7,825 nt of DNA. Origin: Gemmataceae bacterium (GTDB lineage Bacteria; Planctomycetota; Planctomycetia; Gemmatales; Gemmataceae). Positions 1-5,388 of this stretch are shown one piece after another. Below the pieces are notes generated by a model. The model was not told the origin of the DNA, made no database searches, and worked only from the letters and a program-made list of their open reading frames with translations. How positions within the stretch are numbered: position 1 is the first letter of the stretch; each line of letters opens with the position of its first letter. A program made the position numbers and the translations under genes. The stretch is from assembly GCA_947474875.1 (NCBI GenBank), contig CANJKY010000137.1:1-7825 (forward strand), read 5' to 3'.

Positions 1-31
1 AACGGGGAGCGCGTCCGACGCGCTCCCCGTT
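1..31 (-). terminator. Strong hairpin, likely terminator of the minus-strand pair
   Basis: A perfect inverted repeat: bases 1-13 pair with 19-31, and T14/A18 can add a fourteenth pair, leaving a very tight loop. It lies 20 bases beyond the stop codon of the minus-strand zinc-finger gene, where a terminator would be expected. A U-run after the stem on the minus strand would fall outside the window, so intrinsic termination cannot be confirmed. It could also be one half of a larger repeat or serve a convergent gene to the left. Confidence 0.6.
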
Positions 32-50
32 GGGTCGCGGCTACATGAAA

Positions 51-467
51 TCACGCCGGCCGGGTCGCGTCCCGCAGCACCCCGGCGGACGAGTTGACGA
101 TCTTCTTCCGCCGCGTCTTGGTGGCGGCCGCCGCCTCCGCCTGCTTCTGCTTCAGGTCGTCCAGGTTGGCCGAGCAGAACGAGCACCCGACCACCGTCAG
201 GTGGAACTCCAGGTAGTCGATCAACTCCTGGTCGAGGGCTTGCAGCAGATACCCGCCGAGCTGATCTCGCGACGGGCACGACACGTGATCCCGCCGCCAG
301 ATCGCCCCGACCGAATGCTCCCCCCGGTCCTCTTCTAATCGCACCTGCTCGAACGCCGCCCGCAGCCTGGGGTCGTCGCGGAGCTGCCGCTCCACCTCGG
401 CCGCCTCGGCGTCGGGCAGCGAGTCGTGCAGGAACGCGCGGAGGGTTTCTTTGGTGACGGCTGGCAT
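51..467 (-). CDS. Zinc-finger anti-sigma-factor-like protein (planctomycete type)
   Basis: A 138-residue soluble protein starting at the ATG whose reverse complement is at 465-467 (MPAVTKETLRAFL). The N-terminal half (about 1-60) is a charged helical region. The second half carries C64 in SCPSRDQL, then H89, C95 and C98 in FHLTVVGCSFC, resembling the Cys...His-x(n)-Cys-x2-Cys zinc site of zf-HC2/anti-sigma proteins. The His-to-Cys spacing here is five residues instead of the usual three. The tail (about 105-138) is basic and Lys/Arg-rich with no membrane segment, so it would act in the cytoplasm. In that family such proteins bind and inhibit an ECF sigma factor, but no sigma-factor gene is visible here, so the partner is unknown. 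It follows the membrane protein gene by 34 bases on the same strand. No clear Shine-Dalgarno is visible, but a possible own promoter lies at 496-504. The family call is from motif recognition only. Confidence 0.8.
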   Translation of the reverse strand: MPAVTKETLRAFLHDSLPDAEAAEVERQLRDDPRLRAAFEQVRLEEDRGEHSVGAIWRRDHVSCPSRDQLGGYLLQALDQELIDYLEFHLTVVGCSFCSANLDDLKQKQAEAAAATKTRRKKIVNSSAGVLRDATRPA

Positions 468-495
468 GGCGGCGGCCGGGGTTCGGACGGGAGAT

Positions 496-504
496 ATTGT
501 ATCA
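496..504 (-). promoter_or_regulatory. Possible extended -10 promoter for the zinc-finger gene
   Basis: On the minus strand the bases read TGATACAAT: a -10 hexamer TACAAT (five of six to TATAAT) preceded by the extended TGn element. The TGA is also the stop codon of the upstream membrane protein gene. No convincing -35 box is present at 16-18 bases. Transcription would begin near 489, giving a leader of about 22 bases before the ATG at 467. It is a local AT-rich patch in GC-rich DNA. The match could be chance, and the two genes may simply be co-transcribed. Confidence 0.3.
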
Positions 505-1986
505 CCGGATGACGCGATAAACCCGGTACGCCCCGCATTCGGCCGCCACTTCCAGCCGGGCGGACTTGAGCGGCACGGCGGTCGGGGCGACGACGTGGGT
601 GATCCCCTCGCGGATGACCTCGTCGATGATCCCGGTCGCGTCCCAGTCCGGGTTCGCGAACCACTTCTCGGCCAGGCCCACCCGCCGGTGCCACTCCAGC
701 ACCTCGTCGTCCCGGTACGGGATGGATTTGAAATCGACGAAGATCGGGGCGTAGGTAGCCAGGCGGAAGCGGGCAATCTCGAAGATACCCGGCTTGTTCG
801 GGTCCGGCGGGCGGACGAAGGTGTTCGAATACACCCCGCGGGACGTGGACGGCTTCGGAAACTTGGCCGGCACGAGGTACAGGTCGCCGGGCTGGCGGGT
901 GCGGGCGACGCAGTCCAAGACGATGTTCTCGGCCTCGGGTTCGCGGTAGCCGAGGCCAAGGGCCATGACCGCGATGCCGCTGAGGGCGAGGAGGGAAACC
1001 ACGATGCTTGGCCCGCGGGTGTCCCGCCCGCTCGGAATGCGGGCGGGACGCCCGCGGTCCAAGAAGGGTGCTCGATTCACGACATTTATGAGCCACCCCG
1101 CCAGCACCGCCGTGCTGACCGGCATCAGCACCGCCGTCACCCGCCACGGGAACAGCAGCGACAGCGTCGGGTGGTTCGTCGCCGCCACCACCAGCGTACC
1201 CACCGCCACCAGCGAGTACGTCACCGCCAGCGGCACGAACAACCGGGTGCGACGGACGGCGATCAGCCCGAGCAGCATCCACACCACCTGCACGCCGGCC
1301 ACCCAGTCGAACCAGCGGGCCGGGCGGGTGTGGTGCGGGATGCGGACCTCGGCCAGAATCCGCTGCGCCTCGGCGAACGTGTCCGGGTCGGTCGGGGCGA
1401 ACGTGCGGAAGTCGTACACCACCACCGGTAGCACCAGCAGCACCGCCAGCCCCGCGGACACCGCCGCCGTCCGCCACTGCCGTTGCATCAGTTCGTTAAC
1501 CAAGAATCCGACGATGAGCAGCGCCGCCGGCAGCAGGTAGGTGGCGTGGATCAGATTCGCTCCGGCCGCCAGCCCGGCCGCCAGCACCGGCCGCTCGTTC
1601 AGGTACGCCGCCACCGCCGCCACCAGCAGCACCCCGATCACCGACGGCTGCAACCCCGGCCCGAGCACGTACTGGCTCGCCAGCCCGCAGTGGAAGAACC
1701 ACGGGTAGTCCGCCCCGAGCAGCCGGTCGCTGGCGAACCGCACGATGCCGGCGTGGGTGACGGTGAGCAACGCGGCCCACGCCGCCTCGCCGCCCACTGT
1801 CGTCGGGCCGAACGGCAACTTCTTCACCAGCCACCGCAGGGCCAGGAAGTACCCCATCAGGGCGGCGAAGAACACGGCGTGGAACGGCCACGTGCCGACG
1901 TACCGCAGGCAGAACGCGACGAACGCGGAGAACACCGGCACCGTGTCGGCGGTGTTCGCCAGCCAGTCGGCCGCCAGTTCCCCCAC
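502..1986 (-). CDS. Polytopic membrane protein of a planctomycete family (DUF6798-like)
   Basis: An integral membrane protein of 494 residues if started at GTG 1986. It shows a run of hydrophobic segments, for example VPVFSAFVAFCLRYVG, FHAVFFAALMGYFLALRWL, VIGVLLVAAVAAYL, LLPAALLIVGFLV, AVLLVLPVVV, VWMLLGLIAV and VVSLLALSGIAVMALGL. A soluble C-terminal domain follows from about residue 345 (NIVLDCVARTRQPGDLYLVP to VYRVIR). From memory this matches a planctomycete family called DUF6798; its function is unknown to me. The multi-membrane plus soluble C-terminal layout recalls GT-C glycosyltransferases, but I see no catalytic motif to support that. GTG 1986 is the first conventional start in the open frame but probably not the true N-terminus, because family-like sequence continues upstream (entry 1987-2085). 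Residues about 308-327 are encoded by a palindromic repeat. The zinc-finger gene follows 34 bases downstream. Confidence 0.75.
   Translation of the reverse strand: MGELAADWLANTADTVPVFSAFVAFCLRYVGTWPFHAVFFAALMGYFLALRWLVKKLPFGPTTVGGEAAWAALLTVTHAGIVRFASDRLLGADYPWFFHCGLASQYVLGPGLQPSVIGVLLVAAVAAYLNERPVLAAGLAAGANLIHATYLLPAALLIVGFLVNELMQRQWRTAAVSAGLAVLLVLPVVVYDFRTFAPTDPDTFAEAQRILAEVRIPHHTRPARWFDWVAGVQVVWMLLGLIAVRRTRLFVPLAVTYSLVAVGTLVVAATNHPTLSLLFPWRVTAVLMPVSTAVLAGWLINVVNRAPFLDRGRPARIPSGRDTRGPSIVVSLLALSGIAVMALGLGYREPEAENIVLDCVARTRQPGDLYLVPAKFPKPSTSRGVYSNTFVRPPDPNKPGIFEIARFRLATYAPIFVDFKSIPYRDDEVLEWHRRVGLAEKWFANPDWDATGIIDEVIREGITHVVAPTAVPLKSARLEVAAECGAYRVYRVIR
1007..1063. repeat. Palindromic dispersed repeat inside the membrane protein gene (copy 1)
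   Basis: Inverted repeat with 25-base arms at 1007-1031 and 1039-1063, matching at 23 of 25 positions around a 7-base loop. The right arm, read on the minus strand, is identical over 25 bases to 5328-5352 (copy 2). It is 57 bases long, a multiple of three, and is read through in frame as a Gly/Arg/Pro-rich peptide (LDRGRPARIPSGRDTRGPSI) placed between two hydrophobic segments of the host protein. This GRPAR/SGRDxRGP signature is one I associate with dispersed repeats in Gemmata-like genomes. Confidence 0.85.
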
Positions 1987-2085
1987 CCCGGCGTGGGCCG
2001 CCCCGTGCAGGAAGTACTGGTTCTGGTTCGAGTAGTACAGCGGGGATTGCGTGTGGGCGACGGCGAACAGGGCGGCGAAGATGTT
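1987..2085 (-). other. N-terminal coding extension of the membrane protein without a usable start
   Basis: Upstream of GTG 1986 the same frame stays open for 33 codons and reads as convincing protein: NIFAALFAVAHTQSPLYYSN, then QNQYFLHGAAHAG. The AHTQSPLYYSNQNQ stretch matches what I recall of the N-terminus of this planctomycete family. No ATG, GTG or TTG exists in these codons; the only near-starts are CTG (2068-2070) and ATC (2080-2082). The frame is closed by TGA at 2086-2088. Eight codons further up, an ATG (2110-2112) is in the same frame. Alternatively, removing one A from the run at 2084-2086 would join GTG 2087-2089 to this frame. The gene may therefore be frameshifted, use a rare start, or contain a sequencing error. 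Confidence 0.65.
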
Positions 2086-2093
2086 TCACCAAC

Positions 2094-2122
2094 TTGAGTC
2101 CCGCCCGGTCATCCTCTAAGAT
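2094..2122 (+). promoter_or_regulatory. Possible sigma-70-type promoter for tatC
   Basis: TTGAGT at 2094-2099 (four of six to TTGACA) and TAAGAT at 2117-2122 (four of six to TATAAT), separated by 17 bases. It lies in the only AT-richer stretch of the divergent spacer. Transcription would start near 2129, leaving a leader of about 80 bases before the GTG start. The -35 box overlaps the problematic N-terminal region of the divergent membrane protein gene. This is a pattern match only. Confidence 0.4.
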
Positions 2123-2209
2123 ATCGGCACACCCGCCCTCCCCTCCTCCCACCGACCGGGCACCTTCGCCGCGTGGTTGGGAACCTCCCCCCGCGCCACG
2201 GAGTTCGCC

Positions 2210-3361
2210 GTGCCCCGCCACGAATACCCGGACGACATCTTCGACGACTCGCGGATGTCGTTCGGCGACCACATCGAGGAGCTGCGGTCGCGGCTCATCA
2301 AGGCCCTGTATGGCCTCGGCTTCTGCATGATGATCGGGTTCGTCCTGGACTACGCCGGGGAGCAGATCGGCATGCCCAACCTGGGCATCGGGCGGCCGAT
2401 GATGAAGGTGCTGACCGAGCCGGCCGAGGCCCAGGTGCGGGCGTTCTACGACCGGCGGAACGAGCGGGCGCGGATCCGCCTCCAGGCCGAGCGGCCGGAC
2501 CAGGCGGAACTGGAGCGGGTGCAGAAGAAGTACAACGACTACGACCGCGACCTGAGCAAACTGACCGAAGAGGAGAAGCGGGTGCTGCGGGGGGCGCCCG
2601 AGCCGCTGCCCGTCCGCATCCCGCTGAAGGAGTTCGAGAAGGCGTTCGGGCTGAAGCGGGCGGACTCGGAGCAGACGCACCTGGACGTGACCATCGAGAC
2701 GTACCCGCAGCACCTGAACTACCTGAACCAGAAGGGGGAGAACCTACTGGAGAACCGGCAGTTCATGAAGACGCAGAGCGCCCAGGAGGCGTTCATGGTG
2801 TACTTCAAGGTGTCGCTGCTGTGCGGGGCGGTGCTGGCCAGCCCGGTCATCTTCTACCAGTTCTGGGCGTTCATCGCCGCCGGCCTGTACCCGCACGAGC
2901 GGCGGTACGTCCACCTGTACCTGCCGGCCAGCGTCGGCCTGTTCGTGGCCGGCGCGCTCATGTGCCAGTTCATCGTCCTGCCCGGGGCGGTGAAGGCGCT
3001 CATCGGGTTCAACGACTGGATCGACCTGGACCCGGACCTGCGGATGAACGAGTGGCTCGGGTTCGCCCTCATCCTGCCGGTGGTGTTCGGGGTGTCGTTC
3101 CAGACCCCGCTGGTCATGTTCTTCCTCAGCCGGCTGAAGCTGCTCACCTACGACGTGTACCTGAGCTACTGGCGGACGGCGGTGTTCACCCTGGCCGTGT
3201 TCTCGGCCGTCATCACCCCCACCCCGGACGTGGTGACCATGATGTACCTGTTCGTGCCCATGTTCGGCCTGTACCTGCTCGGCATCCTCGTCTGCTACTG
3301 GTTCCCGCCCAAGCCGTGGTTCGCGGACGAGGACGAGGCCGAGGCGCAGGTGGCGGTGTGA
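2210..3361 (+). CDS. tatC: Twin-arginine translocase subunit TatC with an enlarged first periplasmic loop
   Basis: TatC, the inner-membrane receptor of the Tat pathway, recognises twin-arginine signal peptides and with TatA/TatB exports folded proteins. I start it at GTG 2210 (MPRHEYPDDIF), preceded by GGAG at 2200-2203 with a 6-base spacer; an in-frame TTG at 2177 lacks this support. The protein is 383 residues against about 250-260 for typical TatC. Hallmarks are HIEELRSRL (21-29, with the conserved Glu at 24), the Pro at 63 after the first membrane helix, SPVIFYQFWAFI and HERR (229-232), GVSFQTPL, and TPTPDV near the end. Between the first and second helices there are about 110 extra residues (about 69-190), charged and largely helical, facing the periplasm. 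The C-terminus ends in an acidic tail (DEDEAEAQ). The cobA/hemD fusion follows 46 bases later and may be co-transcribed. No tatA or tatB is visible in the window. Confidence 0.95.
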   Translation: MPRHEYPDDIFDDSRMSFGDHIEELRSRLIKALYGLGFCMMIGFVLDYAGEQIGMPNLGIGRPMMKVLTEPAEAQVRAFYDRRNERARIRLQAERPDQAELERVQKKYNDYDRDLSKLTEEEKRVLRGAPEPLPVRIPLKEFEKAFGLKRADSEQTHLDVTIETYPQHLNYLNQKGENLLENRQFMKTQSAQEAFMVYFKVSLLCGAVLASPVIFYQFWAFIAAGLYPHERRYVHLYLPASVGLFVAGALMCQFIVLPGAVKALIGFNDWIDLDPDLRMNEWLGFALILPVVFGVSFQTPLVMFFLSRLKLLTYDVYLSYWRTAVFTLAVFSAVITPTPDVVTMMYLFVPMFGLYLLGILVCYWFPPKPWFADEDEAEAQVAV

Positions 3362-3407
3362 CCGCCGGGGGCCGGCCTTTCACCCCGCCCCGCCGTAAAA
3401 TGCCCGC

Positions 3408-4979
3408 GTGACACCTCACGACCCCTCCGAGCCGCTCGTCGCCCTGGTCGGCGCCGGCCCCGGCGACCCCGGCCTGCTCACCCTGCGGGCGGCCGAGCTG
3501 CTGGCCGCCGCCGACCTCGTCCTGTACGACCAGCTCGTCCCCCGCCGCATCCTCGACTTCGCCAACCCGGCGGCCGAGGCGGTGTGCGTCCGCGACCTGC
3601 CCACCCAACCCGGCGACCGGTACCCGCTCATCTACGGGCGGATGGTGGACGCGGCGAAGGCCGGCAAGCGGGTGGTGCGGCTGAAGGGCGGCGACCCGCT
3701 GGTGTTCGGCCGCGGCGGGGAGGAAGCCGAGGCCCTCCGCGACTCCGGCGTGCCGTACGAGATCGTCCCCGGGGTGACCGCCGCGCTGGCCGTGGCCGCG
3801 TTCCTGGACCTGCCGCTCACTCATCGCAACCACACCTCCGCCGTCGCCCTGGTGACCGGGCACGAGCTGCCGAACAAGCCGGGCACCAAGCTGGACTGGC
3901 CGGCGCTCGCCCGCTTCCCCGGCCTGCTGGTCATCTACATGGGCATGGCCCGGCTGCCGGTGATCGTGGCCGAACTGGTGAAGCACGGCAAGCCGGCCGA
4001 CACGCCGGCGGTCATCTGCGAGCGGGCGTCCACCGGGCAGATGCGGTCGGTGTCCACCACCCTGGCCGAGTTGGAGGGGGTGCGGCGGGCGGCCGGCCTG
4101 GAGGCGCCGGGGTTGATTCTGATCGGCGAGGCCGCCCGCCACCGCCACCCGGTGTCGTGGTTCGAGGGCCGCCCGCTGTTCGGCCGGCGGGTGCTGGTCA
4201 CCCGCCCGCGGCACCAGGCGGAGGGGATGATGCGGGCGTTCGAGCGGCTCGGGGCGGTGCCGTTCAGCCTGCCCACGCTGGACATCCGCCCGCCGGCCGA
4301 CCCCGCCCCGCTGGACGCGGCGCTGGCCAAGCTCCGGCAGCCGGACGGCGGGTTCGACTGGGTGGTGTACACCAGCGCGAACGGGGTCCACGCGGTGGTC
4401 CGCCGGCTGGCCCACCTCGGCCGCGACCTCCGAGATCTGGGCCGGGTGAAGCTGGCCGCCATCGGCCCGAAGACGGCCGCCGCCCTGCGGGAGTACCACC
4501 TGACCGCCGACGTGGTGCCGACCGCGTTCATCGCCGAGGCACTGGTCGAATCGCTGCGGGGGCACGTGGCCGGGAAGCGGGTGCTGCTGGCCCGGGCGAA
4601 CCGCGGGCGGGACCACCTGCCGGTCGAACTGGCGAAGATCGCGGCGGTCGAGCAGGTGACGGCCTACGACCAGGTGGACGCGGTGGACCCGGACGACGAG
4701 GCGTTCGCCGCACTGCGACGGGGGGAGATCGAGTTCATCACCCTGAGCAGCTCGAACGCCGCCCGGGCGCTGCTGGCCCGGTTCGACGACACCATGCGGG
4801 GGCGGGTGGAGCGAGGGGAGTTGAAGCTGGTGGCGATCAGCCCGGAGACCGGGCGGGTGATTCGGAGCCTCGGGTTCCCGGTGGCGGCAGAGGCGGAGGT
4901 GTACACGGCCGACGGGCTGATCGCGGCGGTGCGGCGGTTGGCGGCGGACGAGGCTACTTCAGATCCTTCAGCGCGTTGA
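3408..4979 (+). CDS. cobA-hemD: Bifunctional uroporphyrinogen-III C-methyltransferase / uroporphyrinogen-III synthase
   Basis: A 523-residue fusion of two consecutive tetrapyrrole enzymes. Residues about 9-255 are the SAM-dependent methyltransferase (CobA/SUMT), which methylates uroporphyrinogen III at C2 and C7 to give precorrin-2. Its motifs are VGAGPGDPGLLTL (14-26), RLKGGDPLVFGRGGEEAEAL (91-110), VPGVTAALAVAAF with PLTHR (120-140), VIYMGM (175-180) and GLILIGEAA near 235-243. Residues about 256-515 are HemD, which cyclises hydroxymethylbilane to uroporphyrinogen III. Its motifs are GRRVLVTRP (259-267), VVYTSANGV (319-327), AAIGPKTAAAL (350-360), VLLARANRGRD (392-402) and ITLSSSN (444-450). 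The fusion passes product straight towards sirohaem or cobalamin. GTG 3408 sits just before the first conserved strand; no strong Shine-Dalgarno is visible. Its last 26 bases overlap the convergent small membrane protein gene. Confidence 0.95.
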   Translation: MTPHDPSEPLVALVGAGPGDPGLLTLRAAELLAAADLVLYDQLVPRRILDFANPAAEAVCVRDLPTQPGDRYPLIYGRMVDAAKAGKRVVRLKGGDPLVFGRGGEEAEALRDSGVPYEIVPGVTAALAVAAFLDLPLTHRNHTSAVALVTGHELPNKPGTKLDWPALARFPGLLVIYMGMARLPVIVAELVKHGKPADTPAVICERASTGQMRSVSTTLAELEGVRRAAGLEAPGLILIGEAARHRHPVSWFEGRPLFGRRVLVTRPRHQAEGMMRAFERLGAVPFSLPTLDIRPPADPAPLDAALAKLRQPDGGFDWVVYTSANGVHAVVRRLAHLGRDLRDLGRVKLAAIGPKTAAALREYHLTADVVPTAFIAEALVESLRGHVAGKRVLLARANRGRDHLPVELAKIAAVEQVTAYDQVDAVDPDDEAFAALRRGEIEFITLSSSNAARALLARFDDTMRGRVERGELKLVAISPETGRVIRSLGFPVAAEAEVYTADGLIAAVRRLAADEATSDPSAR

Positions 4980-5139
4980 ACCCCAGGTAGCCGACGATGC
5001 CGGCGCAGATCAGCCCGAAGATGTCGAACGTGATGAACGACCCCCCGCCGAATGGGAAGTTGATGAACATGTCCAGCAGGAACATCAGGCCGAACAGGGC
5101 GGCGGCACCCAACGCCGCGTAACACATACCCTTTTCCAT
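4954..5139 (-). CDS. Small two-helix membrane protein, unknown function
   Basis: A 61-residue protein from the ATG at 5137-5139 (MEKGMCYAALGAAALFGLMF) to TAG at 4954-4956. It has two hydrophobic segments, about residues 6-30 and 36-55, separated by a short PFGGG turn, and ends in a polar KDLK tail. An AAAGGG-type ribosome site lies about 6 bases upstream. The open frame continues upstream to 5307, but that part is Arg/Pro-rich and not protein-like, so the inner ATG is chosen. It reminds me of short membrane proteins common in planctomycete genomes, but I know no function. It overlaps the end of cobA/hemD tail-to-tail by 26 bases, and a promoter candidate lies at 5214-5241. Confidence 0.75.
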   Translation of the reverse strand: MEKGMCYAALGAAALFGLMFLLDMFINFPFGGGSFITFDIFGLICAGIVGYLGFNALKDLK

Positions 5140-5213
5140 TGACGCCCTTTCCGCCCGGTGCGGTCCGCACGACCGGGGTGCCGGACGGACGGACGGGTGG
5201 GAAATTTTGGCAA

Positions 5214-5241
5214 ATTCTAGCGTCTGACACCCGAGGTGCAA
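5214..5241 (-). promoter_or_regulatory. Possible sigma-70-type promoter for the small membrane protein
   Basis: On the minus strand, TTGCAC (5236-5241) and TAGAAT (5214-5219, five of six to TATAAT) are 16 bases apart. They sit in the only AT-rich patch of the spacer. The start site would be near 5207, giving a leader of about 68 bases to the ATG at 5139. The distance and placement fit well, but the -35 match is only moderate. Confidence 0.4.
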
Positions 5242-5327
5242 CGGGCCGGCGGTGCGAATCGGCAAACGGCCGGCCGGCATGCCCGGCGCCGGCGGCACGT
5301 CGGGCACAGGGCGGACGACCGGACCCC

Positions 5328-5385
5328 CTTGGACCGCGGGCGTCCCGCCCGCCTATTGAATGCGGGCCAGAGGCCCGCGCTCCCA
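5328..5385. repeat. Palindromic dispersed repeat after cobW (copy 2)
   Basis: The left arm 5328-5352 is identical over 25 bases to the minus-strand reading of 1039-1063. The right arm (5362-5385) begins three bases beyond the cobW stop codon on the minus strand and pairs imperfectly with the left arm, about 20 of 25 positions, around a short loop containing TATTGAA. The hairpin could help end cobW transcription. The rest of the spacer to the small membrane protein (5140-5327) holds the promoter candidate and GC-rich sequence with short palindromes such as CCGGCGCCGG, and no other gene that I can support. Confidence 0.8.
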
Positions 5386-5388
5386 GTG

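Noticed and set aside
451..1431. Long plus-strand open frame opposite the membrane protein gene
   Set aside because: Its Arg/His/Gly-rich translation is typical of the antisense of a GC-rich gene, and the minus strand encodes clear membrane helices.
2086..2088. In-frame TGA as a selenocysteine codon in the membrane protein
   Set aside because: No recognisable SECIS-like hairpin follows the TGA, the surrounding residues are not a known selenoprotein context, and a one-base indel or nonsense change explains it more simply.
2177..2209. TTG start giving TatC 11 more residues
   Set aside because: GTG 2210 has GGAG at a good spacing and MPRHEYPDD looks like a natural N-terminus, whereas the TTG has no ribosome site.
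4954..5307. Longer version of the small membrane protein (117 residues)
   Set aside because: The extra N-terminal part is Arg/Pro-rich and not protein-like, crosses the promoter-like patch, and the inner ATG has a ribosome site.
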